A DNA stretch of 11,421 nt from an uncultured Eubacterium sp. (GTDB taxonomy: Bacteria; Bacillota; Clostridia; Peptostreptococcales; Anaerovoracaceae): positions 1-11,421 of the forward strand of contig CALCKF010000068.1 of assembly GCA_937966095.1 (NCBI GenBank). The letters are read 5' to 3'. A program made the translations under genes and the position numbers. The notes under the pieces are model-generated. The model saw only the letters and a program-made list of their open reading frames with translations, had not been told where the DNA came from and did not search any database. Of this stretch, positions 5,012 through 11,421 are shown in pieces. The number at the start of each line of letters is the position of its first letter. Positions within the stretch are counted from its first letter, which is position 1.

Positions 5012-8000
5012 TTATCTTGCGCTTTTCCTCTTTCTGTTTGCAATCAGAATAATTATCAGAATGCAGGCACTGATAAATATCAATGCGCCCCAAAGTATAA
5101 TATTGCTGCTGTCTCCGGTCGCAATTCCGAATGCTCCTGCCTGTTTCTCAACAACAGTAAACACTCCTGAAGCTTCTCCATCCGTATACAGCACCGTTAT
5201 CATATGCTGTCCTGTTAACAGCCTGTTAAGATACTCCGGATTTAATGTGATCACTGTACTGCCGCTCACAACAGTATAGCTGTTGTCATTTACCAGTTTC
5301 CCGTCGATCTGGATACCAACGAACTTGCTGTATGCTCCGTTTGCCACAAAAGTCAGTCCCTTAGCATCGCCACGAGTCCATATACTGCTGTTCCCCTCAA
5401 TAATCTGATAATCATAAAGCTGATCCAGCAGGTCGTTGAGCTTCGTTTTTGCCTTTTCGGAAACAATAGACTGCTCATATTCGCTCAATGCGTCATACTG
5501 TTCCTTTACATCCAGTATCTGTTCTTCCATCTCTGTATCGTCAGGGCTTACAGAATCCGGCAACGCATATATAGCATCCTCTACGTCCTCAACTCTTTGC
5601 AGAAGCTGTATTGCCTCTTCAATTTGCTCAATAAGCTGTTCGATCCTGTCCTTTTCTTCTTCAGTATAGTTGCCGGCATAATCATCAAGAGCCTGCTGCA
5701 AATCTTCCTTTGCCGCTTCAAGGGTTTCTCTGTCAGATGGTACTACCGTATCTGCGGTTATGCTCTCTGCCCGCAGTATATCCTCTGTATGAGCTGCCTG
5801 TGCCGCCGCATCGACCCTGTCTGACAGTGCTTCGGCATCATCTGCAAGCTTGTTAAGAATACTTTCTTCTTCCTCTGTGATATACACATTCGCAAGTTCT
5901 GTATTCAGATCATCCAGATAGTCTTTAACAGTCTGCTCATCATCGGAAGTAACATTTTCCAAAGTGATGCCTTCTATCGCCTCTGCAAGGCTTTCCGTCG
6001 GCTTCATAAATACCTTGATGCTTGTCTGGTTGCCTGCTTTATCCGCTGCAGCAATAATATATTCAGCATCTTTATTTCCGGCAAGCAGCGATTCCTCATC
6101 AACCTTCTGTCCATTCACTGTGACATTGTCCAGATTTGCATCCGTCACCTTGATCTTCTGAGTAGTGTAATACGTCTCATTTTCCGTTACACCGGAAATT
6201 TCAGGAGCTGTCAGATCAAAGACAACGCCGTTGCTTCCGAAACATGTCACATTGCCTGCAATATCGGTTACCCTGACATAATATATGAACTTTTCAGCAT
6301 CTGCCGCGGTCTCGCTTATCCCGGAGGTATACTCTGACCACTCATCGATTGCAGCTACCTGTTCTTCAGTAAGTACCTCGCTGCTGCGATAATATTCTAT
6401 GGAATTTATTCCGCTGAGATTATCTTCCGCCGTGATATTGACATCTATATTGTCTCTGAAAAACAGTCCGAAAGTGATCTCGTTAATAAATTTCTTTACA
6501 GAATTTTCTTCTATTTTGATATCGCCATCCGGCAATGTCTTATCAACCTTAACGGTTATCGATACCTCACCACTCTCAACTCCGCTGGCGCTTATGGCTT
6601 TGAAGGTATATACCGCACCGTCTTCATCTGTATTTTCTGAAACAACTACCGGCTCGGTATATTCCTGCCACTCGCCGTTGTCCACCTTGTATCTGTAAGT
6701 GGTTGTGCCCGGATTTTCTGTGGTATTTTCAGGAGTGAGTGTTACATCCTTATTGATCCACTCTCCGTTTTTATAGCTTCCTGAATCGATCCTGACCACA
6801 GGCTCTTTGGTATCTATATTTTTATATTCGATCACATCGGTAGCCGTAACACCTGCTCCGTTGGTAACGGTGAATGTATATGTTCCATTTTTTGTCACGG
6901 TATAGCCCTCGGTATATGTTGATGTTATGTCTTCTCCGTTTACTTCCACCTTGGCTATTCCTGACGGTCCTGTCGTTATATTTAAAATGACATTGTCGCT
7001 CTGCAGGTATGAATCGGTGTTGCCAGTCGCTTCTATCGCCGGAGCTTTTTTATCCACCTTTACTGTGATGGAAACTTCCTCGCTTTCGACTCCGCTGGCG
7101 CTTATGGCTTTGAAGGTATAAACTGCACCGTCTGCATCTGTACTTTCTGATATGGTTACAGACTCTGAACAATCCTGCCACTGGCCATCGTCCACTTTGT
7201 ATTCATATGTGGTATTACCCAGGTTGACTGTTTTGTTTTCCGGAATAAGTATTACATCACTGCCGGTCCACTTTCCTTCTTCATAGCTGCCAGAGTCGAT
7301 CTCGACCACAGGTTTTGCCCTGTCTATATTCTGGTAGGTAATGGTATCGGAAGCCTGAGTTCCTATACCGTTTGTCACTGTGAATGTATATTCACCGTTT
7401 TCTGTCACGGTATAGCCGTCTTTATATGTTGAAGTGATGTCTTTTCCATTTACTTCCACCTTGGCTATTCCCGACGGTCCTGTCGTTATATCTAAGCCTA
7501 TAACATCACTTTGTAAGTAAGATTCTGTATCTCCGGATACTGTGATCTGCGGCTCGGTCTTATCTATCCTGACTGTAATGGAAACTTCGTCACTCTCCAC
7601 ACCCTTATCACTTATGGCTTTAAAAGTGTATACAGCTCCGTCCTGATCCGTATTTTTAGAAACAGTAATCTCACCTGCGTAATCCTGCCACTCGCCGTTG
7701 TCCACTTTATATTTCAATTTGGATGTGGCTGAAGTCTCAGTTTCTGTATCGGCTGCGGAAAGTGTCACATCACTGTCAGTCCACTCGCCATCTTCATAGT
7801 CTCTCGAATCGATTTCGACCGCAGGTCTGGCCTTGCCGATGTTGCCGTATGTTATGGTTTCTGTTGCCTTTGCTCCTGCTCCGTTGGTAACGGTAAATGT
7901 ATATGTTCCATTTTCTGTCACGGTATAGCCGTCTCTATATGTGTCTGTGATATCTGTTCCGTTAACTTCCACCTTGGCGATCTCCGAAGGCCCGGCAGTA

Positions 8001-11000
8001 GCTTCTATATAAACATGATCTTCCACATATGAATCAGCATTTCCCGTCACTTTTATCGTAGGAGATGTCTTGTCTATCCTGACTGTTACAGCATCGCTGG
8101 CTGTGCAGGTTTTACCTGATGCAGACACAGCACGGAATATATATGATGTTCCTGATGTCTCATCTGAGATAACAAGCCTGCCGCTCACTCCGAAGGTGTC
8201 CATATCAGTCCAGCTGCTGCCGTCATTGATGGAATACTGATATACCTTTGCATCCGTCGCGTCTGAGGCTGTGACTGTCACTGTCACGTTGTCTTTTGTC
8301 CATTCACCGGACACATAGCTTCCTGTATCTACAGTTACGGTCAGTGCTTCTGTAGAAGAAGATTTCTGCCATACGAAAACCGGCTGCTGATTTACGCCAG
8401 ATATCACCTTTCCCAGTGCTTGTGCCCATACATCAGTATAGCCGTCTGTGCGAAGCTTTGCCAGAAGGCCGCCGGTACTTCCCAGTTCTTCCGAGGTAAA
8501 TTTTCCATCTTCTGTATTCGGCGTCGCCTTTGATGCGCTGCTTTCAAGATAATAGCAATCTTCTTTTACACAATTTGAACCCTGGACTTCCATTCCAGCT
8601 ATGCCGCAAGCAAATGAATTATTAGTATTTGCGTTAATTTTGCCGATACTGTAGCAGTTTTGGACAACTGATGAATCTTGTGTAGCTGTACCAACTTCGC
8701 CTACAACTCCGCCTGCATAGGAATTACCTGCCGACGTTATAATCTCGCCGCAATTATAGAAACTCTGTATAATACTCCTCTCATATGTAGGCATGGTATT
8801 TGCTCCCACAACGTATGTCAATTCAGATCCTGCTGCGCCGCCAAGACGACTGTTTTCTCCCTCATCGGAAATAGTACCTGTATTATAAGACTCGTAAATA
8901 TCAGATCCCCGCATCAATCCCGCTATGCCGCCTATATAAGATTTGTCATTTCCGAGGTTATTGGAAATCTTTCCGGTATTGAAACATCTGGTCATGATCA
9001 TCTGTAAGGAATAGCCTGCGATACCGCCTATTCTTGCATTTGATCCTCCGGTAATGTCACCGCTGTTGGAACATCCGCTTATAGTTCCTTCAAAATTGGC
9101 CTCTATATACCCTACTATACCGCCGACATTCATTCCACTCTTTTTACTATCAGCCGCTACTTCATCGCCGTCTCCGACAGTAATGTCACTGCTGTTGTGG
9201 CAATTTATCAATGAATCATCTCCGGCTTGAAGCATTTGACCTATAATCCCTCCGGCAAATGCCTCTTTGTCACCGCCTCTTGTGATAATGGTTCCGGTAT
9301 TTACGCAGCTGCCGATAATATCATTGCCAATCGTATATCCTGCAATACCGCCCACAAACTCACCCTTAACCGTTCCGCTGTTGCTGCAGTTTCTTATTTC
9401 GGATCCGTAATAACGGTTGCCTACGATACCTCCTGCATAAGTGCCGTCTACATTTCCTTCATTTTTGCAGTTTGTAACAGTTCCATCAACAAAATATATG
9501 TAACCTACTATTCCGCCGCTGTTTAGCCCTCCGGTTACCGTTCCATAATTTACACATCCTGTTATTGTTGAACCATCTTCATCTATACTTCCGACTATTC
9601 CTCCTATGTAGGAACTGCTGGTACCGGAAATATACCCGTTGTTAAAACATGTCTCCACTTTAAAAGCACCGTTATTGGAGCCCAGAATGCCGCCTGCTTT
9701 CGTACCGGAGACAATGATATATACGCTGCTTGTGGTTGAGCATCCGGTTATAAGGCTGTTTCCGTCTGCACAGCCGGCTATACCTGCGGCTTCTTTTGCG
9801 GAACTTGTCAGGTAGCTGTTATCAACGGTAATGTCTCTTAATGTACAATTATTATTTATATACCCGAACAGTGCTGCCGGAGTATCACTTGGATTTTCAC
9901 AGTAAATTCCGGAAATTTTCTTTCCGTTTCCATCAAAGGTGCCGGAATATGAATATGTAGTACTGTTCCCGATAGGTGTCCATTGCTCCGGCGTTTCGCC
10001 CGAGTAGCCGTCTTCGCTGAAGGATATCCCTTCATTAAGAGTAATATCCTTCATCAGTTTACCGTTTACAGATGTTGAGTTTACATACCCTAAATTAATC
10101 TCATCTTCAGTTAAAGTGTTATTTACCATGTCCCTGAAAGTGCTGAGCTGTTCCTGGTTATAAATGAGATAATATTCTTTTCCGTCGCTTCCCGTCTCTG
10201 TCTTCATCCTTTTGCCGGAAATCTCATGTCCATATGCGCTTTGCTCTCCAAAAATTTTAAGATAAGGATAATATAAAGTAGCGGTGTATGAAGCATCTAT
10301 CTCGCCTTCTATAATCTGTACTCCGCTATCCGCTTTTATTCCCCAGACATCTTTGAAATCGAAACCTGTCATATTTTGAGCAGCTTCTTCTCCCAGCATA
10401 TCGGTCAGCAACAGTTCTGTGGCCAAAACCTTACCTGTTCCTGCACCGGCCTGAGCGCTGGTATCCAGATAATAGCAGTTCGTATCGATGCAGTTCACAG
10501 CTGATCCTACAATGCCTCCTGCATTGCCACCGCTGACACTTCCTACATTATAGCTGGTTTCTACGCTTCCGCCGGAGATCTGCCCTGCAATACCGCCTGC
10601 GTTGGAATTACTGGCGGTAACAGATCCTGCATTGTAGCTGTTCTTGATGGTGGTCTCTCCGTATGCGTTCCCCACGATGCCGCCTATCTGTCTTGCGCCG
10701 GATACGGTTCCGACATTATAGCAATTTTCTATGGTACCGCCATCTAAATTTCCGGCAATACTTCCTACAGATCCTCCGGCTGAAATATCGGTATCTGTAA
10801 GTCCCAGATTACGAATAGTGCCGCCGGCTACATAGCCGAACAGACCCTGATTATCATTGTCGTTGCTGATATACAGGCCGCTTATGATATGTCCATTTCC
10901 GTCAAAGGTACCGGAATAAGACTTCGTACTGGTTCCGATAGGTGTCCATTGTTCAGATTTGCTGAGCACAATGTCGTTTTCCAAAGTCGCACATGCATCC

Positions 11001-11365
11001 GTATCTCCTTCGTTTACAATCCCGGCGAATTCCTTCAGATCCGAGGCATCTGATATTATATAAGGAGCATCCGGATTGCCGGTGCCTGTCATTGACGCAC
11101 TTTTTGCAAGATCAGGAGATTCAGAAGTTTTTTCTACTGATTTCTTCTGGTTTTTAACAGATTCAGACCCCTCAGAAGAAACATCATCAGACGTTATGTC
11201 CCCTTCCTCCTCATCAGTAATGGTCCCCTCCTGCTCAGCTTCCGTATCGGCGCTGACAGACGGAGTGGTCTCATTGTCAAAATCATCTGTTGCAAAACTT
11301 ATCGTTGGCAGCATTCCAAGCAGCATTGCAGTGCAGACTAATAAACTCAATATCCGTTTTTTCAT
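5012..11365 (-). CDS. giant GLUG/Ig-repeat cell-surface protein (2117 residues)
   Basis: Exported surface protein, probably an adhesin or glycan/host-interaction protein; no catalytic motif was recognised. In order: signal peptide 1-25 (cleavage after SFA); acidic Ser/Glu/Asp-rich linker 26-91; GLUG cassette A 92-394; GLUG cassette B 395-1006; 170-residue Ig-like repeats 1007-1610; further Ig-like modules with DxAGN turns to about 1787; a helical acidic stalk about 1788-1988, including a module of the style ALPDSVSPDD...YDALSEYEQSIV common in clostridial surface proteins; a beta domain about 1989-2075; then GIATGD (2080-2085), a membrane helix 2089-2109 and the tail NRKRKSAR. The tail resembles an LPXTG signal lacking its proline. 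The start ATG has only a weak AAGAAG upstream; a better AAGGAG lies further out before an in-frame stop. The gene is intact across the whole frame and precedes the SGNH hydrolase gene. Confidence 0.92.
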   Translation of the reverse strand: MKKRILSLLVCTAMLLGMLPTISFATDDFDNETTPSVSADTEAEQEGTITDEEEGDITSDDVSSEGSESVKNQKKSVEKTSESPDLAKSASMTGTGNPDAPYIISDASDLKEFAGIVNEGDTDACATLENDIVLSKSEQWTPIGTSTKSYSGTFDGNGHIISGLYISNDNDNQGLFGYVAGGTIRNLGLTDTDISAGGSVGSIAGNLDGGTIENCYNVGTVSGARQIGGIVGNAYGETTIKNSYNAGSVTASNSNAGGIAGQISGGSVETSYNVGSVSGGNAGGIVGSAVNCIDTNCYYLDTSAQAGAGTGKVLATELLLTDMLGEEAAQNMTGFDFKDVWGIKADSGVQIIEGEIDASYTATLYYPYLKIFGEQSAYGHEISGKRMKTETGSDGKEYYLIYNQEQLSTFRDMVNNTLTEDEINLGYVNSTSVNGKLMKDITLNEGISFSEDGYSGETPEQWTPIGNSTTYSYSGTFDGNGKKISGIYCENPSDTPAALFGYINNNCTLRDITVDNSYLTSSAKEAAGIAGCADGNSLITGCSTTSSVYIIVSGTKAGGILGSNNGAFKVETCFNNGYISGTSSSYIGGIVGSIDEDGSTITGCVNYGTVTGGLNSGGIVGYIYFVDGTVTNCKNEGNVDGTYAGGIVGNRYYGSEIRNCSNSGTVKGEFVGGIAGYTIGNDIIGSCVNTGTIITRGGDKEAFAGGIIGQMLQAGDDSLINCHNSSDITVGDGDEVAADSKKSGMNVGGIVGYIEANFEGTISGCSNSGDITGGSNARIGGIAGYSLQMIMTRCFNTGKISNNLGNDKSYIGGIAGLMRGSDIYESYNTGTISDEGENSRLGGAAGSELTYVVGANTMPTYERSIIQSFYNCGEIITSAGNSYAGGVVGEVGTATQDSSVVQNCYSIGKINANTNNSFACGIAGMEVQGSNCVKEDCYYLESSASKATPNTEDGKFTSEELGSTGGLLAKLRTDGYTDVWAQALGKVISGVNQQPVFVWQKSSSTEALTVTVDTGSYVSGEWTKDNVTVTVTASDATDAKVYQYSINDGSSWTDMDTFGVSGRLVISDETSGTSYIFRAVSASGKTCTASDAVTVRIDKTSPTIKVTGNADSYVEDHVYIEATAGPSEIAKVEVNGTDITDTYRDGYTVTENGTYTFTVTNGAGAKATETITYGNIGKARPAVEIDSRDYEDGEWTDSDVTLSAADTETETSATSKLKYKVDNGEWQDYAGEITVSKNTDQDGAVYTFKAISDKGVESDEVSITVRIDKTEPQITVSGDTESYLQSDVIGLDITTGPSGIAKVEVNGKDITSTYKDGYTVTENGEYTFTVTNGIGTQASDTITYQNIDRAKPVVEIDSGSYEEGKWTGSDVILIPENKTVNLGNTTYEYKVDDGQWQDCSESVTISESTDADGAVYTFKAISASGVESEEVSITVKVDKKAPAIEATGNTDSYLQSDNVILNITTGPSGIAKVEVNGEDITSTYTEGYTVTKNGTYTFTVTNGAGVTATDVIEYKNIDTKEPVVRIDSGSYKNGEWINKDVTLTPENTTENPGTTTYRYKVDNGEWQEYTEPVVVSENTDEDGAVYTFKAISASGVESGEVSITVKVDKTLPDGDIKIEENSVKKFINEITFGLFFRDNIDVNITAEDNLSGINSIEYYRSSEVLTEEQVAAIDEWSEYTSGISETAADAEKFIYYVRVTDIAGNVTCFGSNGVVFDLTAPEISGVTENETYYTTQKIKVTDANLDNVTVNGQKVDEESLLAGNKDAEYIIAAADKAGNQTSIKVFMKPTESLAEAIEGITLENVTSDDEQTVKDYLDDLNTELANVYITEEEESILNKLADDAEALSDRVDAAAQAAHTEDILRAESITADTVVPSDRETLEAAKEDLQQALDDYAGNYTEEEKDRIEQLIEQIEEAIQLLQRVEDVEDAIYALPDSVSPDDTEMEEQILDVKEQYDALSEYEQSIVSEKAKTKLNDLLDQLYDYQIIEGNSSIWTRGDAKGLTFVANGAYSKFVGIQIDGKLVNDNSYTVVSGSTVITLNPEYLNRLLTGQHMITVLYTDGEASGVFTVVEKQAGAFGIATGDSSNIILWGALIFISACILIIILIANRKRKSAR
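6536..8347 (-). repeat. tandem 170-codon Ig-like repeats within the surface protein gene
   Basis: Units start at 8347 (residue 1007, most divergent), 7828 (1180), 7315 (1351) and 6805 (1521; only the first 90 residues match). Each full unit has two halves: one with GEWT, YKVDNGEWQ and GAVYTFKAIS, and one with TGPSGIAKVEVNG, ITSTY and YTFTVTNG. Stretches are almost identical in DNA, for example tccgctggcgcttatggctt at 6581-6600 and again at 7091-7110, exactly 510 bases apart. This points to recent tandem duplication or ongoing homogenisation. Confidence 0.9.
8348..10183 (-). repeat. GLUG cassette B, about 13 GLUG units
   Basis: Encodes residues 395-1006. A capping segment (EQWTPIG, YSGTFDGNG, ISGIY) is followed from about residue 527 by about 13 copies of the GLUG motif, of the form GGIVGY...ITNCxNxGTVxG with about 30-40 residues per copy. 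It closes with a CYYLESSA segment and a downstream VWAQ. GLUG units are short beta-rich repeats of bacterial surface and secreted proteins and probably stack as a solenoid. Confidence 0.85.
10184..11092 (-). repeat. GLUG cassette A, about 4 GLUG units
   Basis: Encodes residues 92-394. It has the same plan as cassette B: the entry NPDAPYIIS, the cap SEQWTPIG, YSGTFDGNG, ISGLY, about four GLUG units (residues about 198-300, for example GGIVGNAYGETTIKNSYNAG), then CYYLDTSA and a downstream VWGI. It looks like a duplicate of cassette B with fewer internal repeats, or the ancestor from which B expanded. Confidence 0.85.
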
Positions 11366-11377
11366 GTTGCTTCTTGT

Positions 11378-11410
11378 ATGATTAATTAGAAGCTAAATCA
11401 TACTCTCCTT
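11378..11410 (-). promoter_or_regulatory. leader of the large surface protein gene with AAGGAG, mini-ORF and hairpin
   Basis: On the minus strand AAGGAG (11410-11405) is followed after 3 bases by ATG ATT TAG (11401-11393), in the same frame as the surface protein but stopping 30 bases before its ATG. The ATG, ATT and TAG pair with downstream bases (9 paired bases, a 3-base bulge and a 3-base loop, 11378-11401). TATGAT at 11402-11397 could instead be a -10 box, whose -35 would lie at the very end of the window or beyond it. Confidence 0.4.
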
Positions 11411-11421
11411 TCCATTTTTAC

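Noticed and set aside
4776..5279. 167-codon plus-strand ORF across the end of the giant gene and the start of the hydrolase gene
   Set aside because: It is antisense to two clearly real genes, has no ribosome site I can see, and its product shows no recognisable domain; treated as a shadow.
8348..11092. Regularly spaced short repeats resembling a CRISPR-like array
   Set aside because: The periodicity is in the protein (GLUG units) inside one long open frame, with diverged DNA and no constant-length spacers.
11076..11381. 101-codon plus-strand ORF rich in serine and valine
   Set aside because: It is the reverse of the acidic Asp/Glu/Ser linker and signal peptide; its composition is explained by that.

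Overview
The window reads as chromosomal DNA of an anaerobic Gram-positive gut-type Clostridia, most likely Lachnospiraceae. The reasons are the GGAGG-type ribosome sites, the moderate-to-low G+C, an SPKTGD sorting signal typical of that family, GLUG-rich surface protein architecture, and a GPH sugar transporter paired with an AraC regulator. This placement comes from protein style, not from a marker gene. All five well-supported genes lie on the minus strand, so transcription runs from right to left.

From right to left the layout is as follows. (1) 11365-5012 encodes a 2117-residue exported, membrane-anchored protein. It has a signal peptide, an acidic linker, two GLUG-repeat cassettes, about three and a half copies of a 170-residue Ig-like repeat, further Ig-like modules, a helical stalk, a membrane-proximal beta domain and a degenerate sorting signal. 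(2) A perfect 10-bp inverted repeat lies in the 105-bp gap. (3) 4906-3524 encodes a secreted SGNH/GDSL hydrolase with an SPKTGD sorting signal. (4) A 325-bp spacer (3199-3523) holds a candidate promoter, three TCATAT half-sites, a 12-bp terminator-like hairpin and a possible 30-codon leader ORF. (5) 3198-2455 encodes an AT-rich ferritin-like protein with two ExxH motifs. (6) 2325-913 encodes an AraC-family regulator with an unusual 206-residue C-terminal extension and its own good promoter. (7) An intrinsic terminator is at 824-872. (8) 712 to beyond the left edge encodes the N-terminal half of a GPH-family sugar:cation symporter.

Functionally there are three blocks. The two surface proteins form a cell-envelope block; they may act on host or dietary glycans or glycoconjugates, but no substrate can be read from the sequence. 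The AraC regulator and the GPH transporter look like a carbohydrate-sensing and uptake pair that continues beyond the left edge. The ferritin-like gene is an orphan between them, with a composition unlike its neighbours and an elaborate leader, and it is the least understood part of the window. No tRNA, rRNA, CRISPR array, transposase, integrase or origin was seen.
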